Source: JAHDCJ01 sp039028895 (GTDB lineage: Bacteria > Bacteroidota > Bacteroidia > Chitinophagales > Saprospiraceae). From it: 64,000 nucleotides of DNA. Where the stretch lies: assembly GCA_039028895.1 (NCBI GenBank), contig JBCCHF010000026.1:31082-95081 (forward strand), given 5' to 3'. A program made the translations under genes and the position numbers. A model generated the notes under the pieces. That model was not told the origin of the DNA. It did not search any database and saw nothing but the letters and a program-made list of their open reading frames with translations. Positions within the stretch are counted from its first letter, which is position 1; every line of letters starts with the position of its first letter. Below are positions 56,821 to 64,000 of this stretch, in pieces.

Positions 56821-57813
56821 TTAAAGAGCCTCTGGCATCTTGTCTTGGATGAGGTCCATAAGCCTTCTAACTTTGGCGACTCTTTTCACCAAATCATTTC
56901 TCATGTCCATATCTGCTAATCCAAGGTCATAATCTGACGCTTTTATCTTACCTGAGGGGTTGGCCCAGGGAGTTAAAACCTTGATGAACTTGGAGGCCAA
57001 TTTATTGTACCTCAGAAAATCTCTATAAGAATCGATGAAAGGCATTTCCAACAATCCATACCCATCCTCATTATCGAGGTTCGCCTTTCTAAGTTTATTG
57101 AGAATTTGCCTAAAAGCCTTAAGCAGTGTGGTTACTGATCTCACACCATGAGAATTGCCGGGTAAGTTGGAGTTGTAAATGTCTTCCAAGTCCGGAAGCA
57201 CGACTGCCCCTCTTCTTCCTCCTGTTGACGGTGTTTCCATATGTTGATCCCATTCCTCAATGGCCTCCTCCACAGCTTCAATATGCTCATAGGCTTTTTC
57301 TAAAACTTCCGTTAGTCCTCCAGCCTTAAAACCTGTAATACTATAACGTTCAATCAGGTTTTGAACATCCTCAACTTCATCTTGTAACGTGAAAGAGCTG
57401 TTATACCTTCTGATCGCTTCATAATCAAAAGTGTAATCTGCCCATTCTTCAATTAAAATATCAATGACTTGCTCAATTAAATCGGCTTCCTCATCGTTTT
57501 CAGCTTTGTCTAAATCACTTTCCAACTCTTTTGTGCTTCGTTCGACTAAGGTGTCGAAAATCTGTTTCCTTTGGCCAATTCTTTGATCAGCTTTTTGTAG
57601 TAATACCTGATCATCTTCGCTTAAATGGCCCAATCCATTAGCACGTTCCAGGATTTCCATTTTTTCTTCAATACGCTTATCAATGACTTTGATCAGTTTG
57701 GTGAATTTTCTGAGATCGATCGCTTCGTCTAATTCGTCATACAGGTCGTCATCCAGCAACCTTTTTATTTTTCGTAATGCATCTTCCCAGTTGTCGAGTT
57801 TTGCGAGGTCCAT
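56821..57813 (-). CDS. Unrecognised helical coiled-coil protein
   Basis: A 330-residue, strongly acidic, helical protein (LDDDLYDELDEAIDLRKF, EKAYEHIEAVEEAIEEWDQ) without signal peptide or membrane helix. Helical segments are interrupted by a Gly/Arg-rich loop (about 193-200, STGGRRGA). No family recognised. Composition resembles the acidic helical proteins at 39-43 kb, but no homology between them can be seen by eye. Confidence 0.45.
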   Translation of the reverse strand: MDLAKLDNWEDALRKIKRLLDDDLYDELDEAIDLRKFTKLIKVIDKRIEEKMEILERANGLGHLSEDDQVLLQKADQRIGQRKQIFDTLVERSTKELESDLDKAENDEEADLIEQVIDILIEEWADYTFDYEAIRRYNSSFTLQDEVEDVQNLIERYSITGFKAGGLTEVLEKAYEHIEAVEEAIEEWDQHMETPSTGGRRGAVVLPDLEDIYNSNLPGNSHGVRSVTTLLKAFRQILNKLRKANLDNEDGYGLLEMPFIDSYRDFLRYNKLASKFIKVLTPWANPSGKIKASDYDLGLADMDMRNDLVKRVAKVRRLMDLIQDKMPEAL

Positions 57814-57937
57814 ATTTGTAGTTTTGAAGAGTGGTATTATTTTTTGGATTAAGTGAAGTTAAAGAATATCTTATTTTTCAATTTTAATTGTGCCATCAAG
57901 AAAAACATTTGATAGATTCCGCTGATAATTTATTCTT

Positions 57938-57945
57938 TATATTTG
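57938..57945 (+). promoter_or_regulatory. Putative -7 box upstream of tRNA-Leu
   Basis: TATATTTG is an exact TAnnTTTG match about 50 nt before the tRNA 5' end. No -33 TTG sits at ideal spacing (nearest is 26 nt upstream), so assignment is tentative. Confidence 0.35.
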
Positions 57946-57995
57946 CTCCCCGCTTTGGAACTTTCCTTAGAGATGGAAAGTTAGCATATAACGAT

Positions 57996-58079
57996 GCCCA
58001 CGTGGCGGAATTGGTAGACGCGCTAGGTTCAGGACCTAGTGACCTTCGGGTCGTGGAAGTTCGAGTCTTCTCGTGGGCA
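57996..58079 (+). tRNA. tRNA-Leu (CAG)
   Basis: An 84-nt cloverleaf with long variable arm, typical of leucine tRNA. The acceptor stem GCCCACG (57996-58002) pairs with CGTGGGC (58072-58078), discriminator base A at 58079. The anticodon stem ctagg/cctag encloses the loop TTCAGGA, giving anticodon CAG. The variable arm and the T arm (gttcgagtc) are present; CCA is not encoded. A likely integration site for the downstream island. Confidence 0.93.
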
Positions 58080-58110
58080 CAGAGATAAGGAGCGTATGAT
58101 GTCATAAAAT

Positions 58111-58131
58111 GGCGAAATACGCGCCTTTTTT
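58111..58131 (+). terminator. Probable terminator of tRNA-Leu
   Basis: A short GC stem (ggcg/cgcc, 58111-58114 with 58122-58125) is followed by T6, about 30 nt behind the tRNA. The stem is only four pairs, so strength is uncertain. Confidence 0.45.
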
Positions 58132-58226
58132 GCGTTTAATACCGACCATCCCTAGCTTTTGTATCAGATAATTCGATATTTTATTGCTGTACGCTAAAAT
58201 TTGTATGCGTAATCTATACGCAACCT

Positions 58227-58415
58227 ACCATTAATTTAACTATTCTAAGGTATAACCCTAACAGACATGGGCTACATAATGTATACCTGGAATTTACACT
58301 AAAGCGGAAGCAAAATAGGATCGCACTCAGTCAGTTTGTTAGGAAAGAAGATTGGGTAAATCGAAATGGGCTTTATATAAGTCAACATCTAACCAGTTTT
58401 CCAACTGCAGGCTGA
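58227..58415 (+). pseudogene. Truncated tyrosine recombinase (integrase) N-terminus
   Basis: An open plus-strand stretch of 62 codons, ending at TGA 58413-58415 and lacking an ATG, encodes residues typical of the N-terminal arm-binding region of Bacteroidota tyrosine recombinases (NLTILRYNPNRHGLHNVYLE, then KRKQNRIALSQFVRKEDWVN). The catalytic domain is missing. Its place 150 bp behind a tRNA-Leu gene is classical for an integrase remnant. Family assignment is from pattern only. Confidence 0.6.
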
Positions 58416-58534
58416 TGAATATTTTTTAAGCTAGCCCTGGTTTCAAATTGGATTGTGAATATTTGAATTACCTGGAGGATAGTATACCCGAATTGAAAGA
58501 TATTTCTGAGAAGGTGAGTTGAATTCGTAAAACC

Positions 58535-59611
58535 TTAGCTCAAGATTGGTTCCATAAAACAGTCTAAAAATTCTTCTGTAATACCTTTTAATTTTCTCCT
58601 CTGACAGAGAGAATACAATTCTTCGACTGCGGAATAGGTGAAATATTTTGTGTCTAAATCCTTAAACTGAGGCTTACTTGCTTCTTTGATTACTTTATCT
58701 CTAATTTCATCGGGAGCTACTATTACATACCTAGTTGGATAAGGAGGAAACTTATCCTGAAAATTTTTCATTCTACTTAATCCACTAGTTACTCCAGTAG
58801 AATGCTCCACTTCCATCACCGCAGGCATTAATTTTCCATTCTTGAACCAAATGCAATCAATCAATAATGCTGCCTGAACAGCATCATCAAAAGCAGTCAT
58901 AAGTTGCTCGTCTTTTAAGGAGGCAATTACGCCATCATATTCACCAATTTTCTTGTTTTGGTAAAGAATACCTTTGTCGTTTTGGGCTATCCAAGTTCTA
59001 AAGTTCAATTGCCTACCTATAAAATACAAAGCTATTTGAATTTGGGCATGCCTTCTTTGAATTTCAATATCTATTTCTTGCCGTTCAAAAGTATCGGGAA
59101 GAATTAAAGAATCATAAAATGCATCTAAAACTGGAATTTCTGAAATTACGATTTCTGTATCTGCTTTTTTCATAACTCCAAGTGTATGCGGAGTATCAGG
59201 TTTCCACATTATATGCTTATGACCATGTTTGATTGATGTTTGAGTTCCTTTGTTTTCAATTCGTCCTGGATAACAATAATAAAATTCAGGAGTATGAGCC
59301 AATAATGCTTCGAAAACACTTCTAGTATTATAACTTCCTCCAAGAACGCGATCAAAATTTATTGGTTGATTTGGGTTAAAAGCATTTGCAATTCTCCATA
59401 TTAACTCACTCGAAATATTTTCTATTTTCTTATCAGTTTCGGCTTCACCTTTGGAGGGGTTCCATCTTCTTATCCTGATTGGGCCTTCAGGAAGGTCAAT
59501 TCCTTCAATCTTGATTACTCCCTTAGTTTTCGGATTTACGTAATTGTAAATTTGATTTCTGTCCAACTGATAAATAAATGATACAAGATTACTTGCTGTT
59601 AATTTTCGCAT
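58535..59611 (-). CDS. Probable type II restriction endonuclease (PD-(D/E)XK-like)
   Basis: A 358-residue protein beginning 4 nt behind the C5-methyltransferase stop, the usual arrangement of a type II restriction-modification pair. About residues 250-285 hold a nuclease-like core (Asp252 in IDCIWF, then Glu267 and Glu269 in VMEVEHSTGVTSGLSR). The C-terminal part includes ISEIP/AFDDAVQAALL helices and a closing helix (ITEEFLDCFMEPI). The recognition site is unknown and no close family was recognised. Neighbouring codon use is AT-richer than the core, consistent with transfer. Confidence 0.65.
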   Translation of the reverse strand: MRKLTASNLVSFIYQLDRNQIYNYVNPKTKGVIKIEGIDLPEGPIRIRRWNPSKGEAETDKKIENISSELIWRIANAFNPNQPINFDRVLGGSYNTRSVFEALLAHTPEFYYCYPGRIENKGTQTSIKHGHKHIMWKPDTPHTLGVMKKADTEIVISEIPVLDAFYDSLILPDTFERQEIDIEIQRRHAQIQIALYFIGRQLNFRTWIAQNDKGILYQNKKIGEYDGVIASLKDEQLMTAFDDAVQAALLIDCIWFKNGKLMPAVMEVEHSTGVTSGLSRMKNFQDKFPPYPTRYVIVAPDEIRDKVIKEASKPQFKDLDTKYFTYSAVEELYSLCQRRKLKGITEEFLDCFMEPILS

Positions 59612-59615
59612 AATT

Positions 59616-60773
59616 TCATTCTGAAGTTTTTGAATTTTCGATAAACAATCTTAAAGTTTCAGCAAGTCCTTTGGCGGCGAGAAAAGGGACGCCATTTCCA
59701 ATAGTCTTGAACATATTTGAAAGAGAAATATGCCCTGGTATTACAAAACCTTTTGGCAAGGATTGAATCGCCAATGCTTCAGCTGCAGAAATTCTACGAG
59801 CTTTGTAAGGGTGTAAGTGAACTTCGTTATTTCCATAAGCAGCAGTTGGGGAATACCGCCATCTATGTAATCGTTTATAGGACTTTTTTAGGTCGTCACC
59901 TTCTTGAATTGATTGGAATTTTGGCAAACCTGCTCTCGGTAGAAAATGGTGTTTTGAATTTGGATGGTTACCAACATCATTTTTATCAAACCAATATTGA
60001 ACAGTAAGTTTTTTGTTAAGACCTTTTGGAAATGGTTTTATAGAATCTTCAATAAATGCTTCTTGAGTAGGCCATTTTTTTGAAAAAATATCTTGAGCTT
60101 TATACAAAGTTTTAGCATTCCAATTGAAAGACTTTAGATAAGGAATGTCATTTAACTTCATGCCAAAATCTGTCAAAGTATTTTTTTTAAAACCAATCAA
60201 TATAATTCTTTCTCTATCTTGTGGTGCTCCGAATTCTATCGCATTTATCAATTTCTCAGTTAAGTAATATCCGCCTTCAATCAATTTCAATTTCATCTGG
60301 TCGAAAAATGCTCGGTGTTTTTTTGTCCGATAGAGACCTTTTACATTCTCGAAAAGGAAGAAATCAGGCTGATTGCTTATTATTAACTCTATAAAAGTAG
60401 CAGAGAGTTTGCCATTTTCACCTTTAACTCCTTTGTTTTTTCCTCCTATTGAAAAGTCTGGACATGGAGGACCTCCAATAAATCCCACTAAATCAAATTG
60501 ACTTTTGGCATCGATCAAATTTTCGGTTAATAATTTTGACTTTTTGTTGTCAAGAAAAGAGCAAATATCTTCAGTGCTATATCCAAATGGTGGCTCTTTC
60601 ATCCTTAATCCTTTCCTTGATGATTTGTAAATCTCCATGAAAGGCTCATGATACTCATTAACGAATACTGTTTCAAAACCCAAGGTTTTCTCAAATCCGA
60701 GGTCAAGAAACCCCGCACCCGAAAAGAAAGAAAATATTCCACTTCTTGTTATGTTTTGTTTGTTTTTCGTCAT
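59616..60773 (-). CDS. DNA (cytosine-5-)-methyltransferase
   Basis: A 385-residue C5-methyltransferase with all main motifs: motif I FSGAGFLDLGFE (17-28), motif IV GGPPCPDFS with catalytic Cys104, motif VI ENVKGL (142-147), motif VIII QDRERI (185-190), a target-recognition region (about 205-330), and motif X near the end (TIGNGVPFLAAKGLAE). It protects host DNA from the adjacent endonuclease. A TAAATTTG -7-like box lies only 4 nt before the ATG on this strand, so a nearly leaderless transcript is possible. Confidence 0.93.
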   Translation of the reverse strand: MTKNKQNITRSGIFSFFSGAGFLDLGFEKTLGFETVFVNEYHEPFMEIYKSSRKGLRMKEPPFGYSTEDICSFLDNKKSKLLTENLIDAKSQFDLVGFIGGPPCPDFSIGGKNKGVKGENGKLSATFIELIISNQPDFFLFENVKGLYRTKKHRAFFDQMKLKLIEGGYYLTEKLINAIEFGAPQDRERIILIGFKKNTLTDFGMKLNDIPYLKSFNWNAKTLYKAQDIFSKKWPTQEAFIEDSIKPFPKGLNKKLTVQYWFDKNDVGNHPNSKHHFLPRAGLPKFQSIQEGDDLKKSYKRLHRWRYSPTAAYGNNEVHLHPYKARRISAAEALAIQSLPKGFVIPGHISLSNMFKTIGNGVPFLAAKGLAETLRLFIENSKTSE

Positions 60774-61213
60774 TTGTCAAATTTACAACATTCAGCTTTG
60801 ATTAATAATTTCTGTTTTTTTCTCGCCCACAAAACTTACCATTACTTTCGAGCCAACCGAGCATGTTAGAGCAGTTTCGTGTTTGAGGGCGTTTAGCCCG
60901 GTTCCTTATATGTCATAAGAACCAATTTTTATGTATACTAATAATTCAGCTATTTTAGATTTTACATTTATTGTAGTGTATGAAATAAAGTCGAATAAAT
61001 ACTAAATTCTTAAGAAAACACAGGCTGTAGTTTACCTCAAATTCGATTTTCGAAAGTAAATTTTCTCATCCTACAAAAGAAAAGAGTATACTTCAAACTC
61101 AACAATTATTGACTCATGACTAAACAAGGCCGAAAGCTGCATAATTTCTTTACACCAATTGAATATTTAATGGACCAATAAGAGCAATCAAAAAATATTG
61201 ATTTTAAACAAAA
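60774..61213. other. Non-coding region with paired hairpins
   Basis: About 440 AT-rich bases between the methyltransferase and the disrupted HTH gene. A gggc/gccc stem (60887-60899) is followed directly by a bulged stem ggttccttat/ataagaacc (60900-60923) and AATTTTT, which resembles a plus-strand terminator without an intact upstream plus-strand gene. No further gene seen. Confidence 0.4.
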
Positions 61214-61650
61214 ATTATATTTGGGAAAAAAAAGAAATCTAGAGCTAAGAGAAACATTGCTGAAGGAGAGCTAGTAAAAAAAGTAAAAGGGTTAGTTAAA
61301 CAAAAAAATAAAGACGGTATTGCTGAGTATAAAATTGTAAAGAAAACCAACTCGGCTGCACTTTTTGTCGTATTAATTTTTACTGTTTTTAGTGTTCCAT
61401 CTACTTTAAATGTAATCGAAAAAGTGATTGCTCAAGGAGGTCAATCAACTCTGGCCAGAATTACAGAGATCCAAAAAAACAAAAAAACAAGTTTACATTA
61501 AAGGAAATATCCGAACACCTTAGGATTGATCATTCTTCTTACTGCCGTATAGAGAACGGTACACAACCACTTAGCCAGGAACGGTTCTTTGAGATATGTT
61601 TTAATTTAGAAGTTGATCTTTGGAGGATGTTGGCGTATGCATTGGATTAA
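61214..61650 (+). pseudogene. Frame-disrupted HTH (XRE-like) gene
   Basis: Two overlapping open frames make sense together. The first (from about 61214 to TAA 61499-61501) encodes a basic stretch and a membrane-like helix (AALFVVLIFTVFSVPS). The second (to TAA 61648-61650) encodes an XRE-type HTH (FTLKEISEHLRIDHSSY, CRIENGTQPLSQERFFEICF). Neither has a normal start codon. The switch falls in an A-rich run that contains A_AAA_AAC at 61474-61480, a canonical -1 slippery heptamer in the first frame. Either a decayed gene or a frameshift-decoded one; a sequencing error in the poly-A is also possible. Confidence 0.45.
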
Positions 61651-61679
61651 TATATGTTTTTCATAAAAATTACTTATTC

Positions 61680-62363
61680 ATGGAAGTCTGGTTAAATTTT
61701 GGATTGACTTTTATTATGGCATTTGGAGCACTCTTTGTGACTTTGCCACTATTCCTATTTTTAGCCAATGATTATTATAAAAGAAACCATGGCCGTCCCA
61801 CGCCGTACCAGGCTAGAAACAATATTACTAAATTGACCATGCTTGTTTCAATTGTGGGAGCTGTATCACTTGTGCCTGTTGTAGGTTTTGATCTAAACAA
61901 AATTTCTGTGGAGGATTATGCCGACAATAAAATTGATAAACTGACCATTGAAATTGAGGGTATTAATAATGCACTGGAAAATATTGACGGTTTATCAATT
62001 TCGGAAATAAAAAGTGAACTAGATAAATCCTTGAAGTATGTAAAAGAAATAAAGGAAGAAGCAATCATTCAACAAGAGTCTATTAATAAATTAAGGCTTG
62101 AGTTGGCCGAACAAAAAGAAGAAGCGGATAAGAGTATCAAACAGGCAAATGACCTCAAGAACCTGTCTGAAGATGAGCTTATGGCTATTGAAAGTTTAAT
62201 AACAGCAAACGCAGTAATAGAGAATAAGAAATCTTTTCAAAGAGGGGTAATTCTATCATTTCCAATAGGCGTATTAGCCTCTCTTTTTGCCACTTGGATA
62301 GTGATGTACTTAGGCAGGCGTAGAACCAACTCAGAAACCATTCCAGAATCAACAACCGAATAG
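61680..62363 (+). CDS. Membrane protein with central coiled coil
   Basis: A 227-residue protein from the ATG at 61680 (a TTG at 61620 lies inside the HTH remnant). Two helices at the N-terminus (about 5-28 and 50-68), a long coiled-coil region (about 80-190, IEIEGINNALENIDG, KEIKEEAIIQQESINKLRL), and a C-terminal membrane helix (about 190-213) followed by a polar tail. It resembles two-sided membrane tethers but no family was recognised. It belongs to the island behind the tRNA. Confidence 0.55.
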   Translation: MEVWLNFGLTFIMAFGALFVTLPLFLFLANDYYKRNHGRPTPYQARNNITKLTMLVSIVGAVSLVPVVGFDLNKISVEDYADNKIDKLTIEIEGINNALENIDGLSISEIKSELDKSLKYVKEIKEEAIIQQESINKLRLELAEQKEEADKSIKQANDLKNLSEDELMAIESLITANAVIENKKSFQRGVILSFPIGVLASLFATWIVMYLGRRRTNSETIPESTTE

Positions 62364-62809
62364 TCAGTTTAAGGGATATCAAACAACTTGATCGGACGGT
62401 ACTGCAGCTAATTCAATTTTCAATCTATCGATCTCTGTTTACCTAAATAATTGGCAACAGAAAAGCCAACTACTCTTGCTCAAAGCGGCAGTAAGAATCT
62501 GGTGTGATCAAATTGAAAATACCTTTACGATAGATTTAACAAAGAGCAAAGGATCAAAATCAGAAAAAGTCCTCCTAAAAACTAGGAGTTTTAGGCAAAC
62601 AGATCAAATAAGTTTATTGCAGAATTGCATTTAATGCAATATCAATATTTGGGCTTTTTTAAGCTTCCATTACTAACCCTGACACTATCAATAAAAAAAG
62701 GCGATAGCAAACTAATGCTATCGCCTTAAACAGTTATAAGCACTTCGTTCTATTCAAAATAGAAGTATTGTGGTAAAAGTAATAAGTCTTGAAATTATTG
62801 AACATCCTC
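62364..62809. other. Non-coding region, mostly decayed sequence
   Basis: About 446 bp. A plus-strand frame (about 62388-62635) stays open for about 80 codons without an ATG and reads protein-like (VYLNNWQQKSQ, AAVRIWCDQIENTFTIDL), probably a gene remnant. The minus-strand terminator at 62693-62727 ends transcription from the lipoprotein-like gene. Nothing else recognised. Confidence 0.35.
62693..62727 (-). terminator. Rho-independent terminator of the lipoprotein-like gene
   Basis: Stem aaggcgatagc/gctatcgcctt (11 pairs, 8-nt loop), followed on the minus strand by a T-run. It lies about 80 nt behind the stop of the minus-strand gene 62810-63409. Confidence 0.75.
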
Positions 62810-63409
62810 TTATTTCAATTTCTGATATAAATGGTACATAGATGAAATTTTTTCGTTAAGAATGAAAGATTCATGCTTGATGATTATTTTATTACTAAAG
62901 CGGTTTTTTTTGAAAACTTCAATACGATCTATTACTAATCTCTCGTCAATTTCCATTTCGAAAAAATCTGATGTTGATAGAGGAATTTTAAGGTAAATTT
63001 TACCAGCAGCAACGGGGTCTAAGTGCCTATGCAAATTCTCCTTAAGGGTATTTCTATCATAAGCTATTACTGATTCCCTTTGATATTGCACTTCTCTTTC
63101 AGTAAATGATCCGACAAGTTGAGATGATGTATCATTTATTATTTTGCCCTCCTCAAAATAACTCAATACGTAATAACGAAATGTTGAGTCTTGAGCAATA
63201 GTATTATGTAAGGTTAACTTAATAAGAGAGTAGCTGGTGGAGTCTTGTAACGACACTATGGGCACCAAATTATGCTCATAATTTCCCGAAGAAATCAATT
63301 CCCACGAGTTTGAGAGAAAGTACATCAAGTCATTTTCTTCCTCTTGAGGAAGGATATAGTTGCATGAAAAAGTTGATAATAATATCCAAATAAATAGGTT
63401 GTATTTCAT
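62810..63409 (-). CDS. Putative lipoprotein of unknown function
   Basis: A 199-residue protein with an N-terminal hydrophobic segment ending in a Cys (IWILLSTFSCNYI), which fits a relaxed Bacteroidota lipobox. The remainder is a mixed alpha/beta domain with many Ser, Asp and Tyr residues and no enzyme motif (for example NTIAQDSTFRYYVLSYFEEG). Probable anchoring to a membrane from the periplasmic side. A clear terminator follows. Upstream (63437-63752) is a broken gene on the same strand. Confidence 0.5.
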   Translation of the reverse strand: MKYNLFIWILLSTFSCNYILPQEEENDLMYFLSNSWELISSGNYEHNLVPIVSLQDSTSYSLIKLTLHNTIAQDSTFRYYVLSYFEEGKIINDTSSQLVGSFTEREVQYQRESVIAYDRNTLKENLHRHLDPVAAGKIYLKIPLSTSDFFEMEIDERLVIDRIEVFKKNRFSNKIIIKHESFILNEKISSMYHLYQKLK

Positions 63410-63436
63410 TGCACGTGGGAGTTTAAATACTAATAT

Positions 63437-63468
63437 AAAAAAGCCCCTAAGAACTTTCCTAGAGGCTT
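63437..63468 (-). terminator. Terminator of the upstream pseudogene
   Basis: Minus-strand stem aagcctcta/taggggctt (9 positions, one mismatch, 10-nt loop) followed by T6. It overlaps the stop codon of the pseudogene at 63459. Confidence 0.6.
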
Positions 63469-63752
63469 TTCATTTTCCTGGCAGGGTAATCCCATTCTAC
63501 TTCGAAATAAGCATTTACTCCGAATATTTTGTACGTTCCTACCCCAATAACCACTTCATCTAGTCGAACGGTATTGTTGTTGGGGTCACAGTCTGCATAT
63601 GCATTGTTTACTTGTAGTTAGGTATTGTTAATGCTAAGGGTTCCAACTCCCTGTTCGAGGATGTGAACATAGATTGCACCTGGAAGAAGTGTGTTTGGAT
63701 TATTGGTAGTTAAAGTCCTTTTGCTAAATCCGTAAACATCTCCACAGGGGAT
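63459..63752 (-). pseudogene. Broken gene with in-frame stop
   Basis: A 98-codon minus-strand frame ending at TAG 63459-63461. It has an in-frame TAA at 63618-63620 and no start codon (a TGA lies directly upstream at 63753-63755). Encoded segments look like a real protein (PGAIYVHILEQGVGTLSINN, then LDEVVIGVGTYKIFGVNAYF). It is truncated upstream close to the inverted repeat beginning at 63774-63780. Family not recognised, perhaps a small beta-rich secreted protein. Confidence 0.6.
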
Positions 63753-63779
63753 TCATTACGAGTCTAAGTATTAATTAAA

Positions 63780-64000
63780 AGAGGAAATTATGCTCTTGAA
63801 ACGCATGACTCCCAATAGCTAAAAAAAAAGAAGCTATGATTCTAGACTATTCTCAAGAGATAAGATTTGTTAATAGTTTTTACATCGGCTTAGATCTGGT
63901 GGATAAGTACCTTAGAAATCAAAATGAGATTAGTCTAGAATCATAGCTTCTTTTTTTTTAGCTATTGGGAGTCATGCGTTTCAAGAGCATAATTTCCTCT
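63780..64000. repeat. 76-bp inverted repeat, nearly perfect, around 69-bp spacer
   Basis: The left arm (63780-63855) and the right arm (63925-64000) are reverse complements with one mismatch; the outer 70 positions match perfectly. Each arm includes an A9/T9 tract flanked by a tagct/agcta pair. The right arm reaches the last base of the window, so the true extent may be longer. It could be a mobile-element end pair, an invertible element or an assembly edge artefact. Confidence 0.75.

Noticed and set aside
58072..64000. Search for a second copy of the tRNA-Leu 3' end as attachment site
   Set aside because: No convincing duplicate was found in the window, so the island's right border is not called.

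Overview
The window looks like a chromosomal segment of a marine or soil-type member of the Bacteroidota. The evidence is two giant Ig-repeat exoproteins, one ending in a type IX secretion (T9SS) sorting domain and one in a gliding-associated CHU_C-type domain, a PorP/SprF-family protein, a CotH protein with a T9SS tail, LytTR-type two-component genes, and matches to the Bacteroidota -7 promoter box (TAnnTTTG). Base composition is moderately AT-rich. Genus cannot be fixed from the sequence alone.

Region 1 (1-14252, + strand) holds surface and envelope genes: the 3' part of a T9SS-sorted repeat protein, a TerB-like protein, and then a tightly packed run of a 1651-residue CHU_C protein, a PorP/SprF-OmpA fusion, an unknown secreted protein, a membrane-anchored GH18-like protein with an altered catalytic motif, and a small membrane protein.

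Region 2 (14464-37742, + strand) is a near-complete extracellular contractile injection system (eCIS, Afp/PVC/AlgoCIS type): cap (DUF4255), sheath (one copy), inner tube, a second tube protein, DUF5908, LysM hub protein, VgrG-like spike, PAAR tip, gp25, Afp11-like and Afp12-like baseplate proteins, a probable fibre, a tape-measure-type protein and an AAA+ ATPase. Two or three genes inside it are unrecognised. The second tube protein is fused to eight SprB-like Ig repeats, without signal peptide or sorting domain, which is the most unusual feature of the window. Directly after the ATPase (37847-38932) is a membrane-anchored protein with a PARP-like ADP-ribosyltransferase signature (His, Tyr and Glu motifs all present).

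Region 3 (38961-43711) contains four unrecognised, mostly helical and highly charged proteins, one with three 76-residue tandem repeats. They could be cargo or accessory factors of the injection system, but this rests on position only. Region 4 (43869-57813) has a LytTR response regulator, a receiver-histidine kinase fusion, a membrane sensor kinase, CotH, a PLP decarboxylase with a divergent Lrp/AsnC regulator, galE, a gap of about 960 bp with decayed sequence and a strong orphan terminator, a BNR/VPS10-type exoprotein and a coiled-coil protein.

Region 5 (57996-64000) looks like a genomic island at tRNA-Leu(CAG): a truncated tyrosine-recombinase remnant lies about 150 bp behind the tRNA, followed by a type II restriction-modification pair, a frame-disrupted HTH gene, a membrane coiled-coil protein, a lipoprotein-like protein, a pseudogene with an in-frame stop, and a nearly perfect 76-bp inverted repeat at the right edge of the window.
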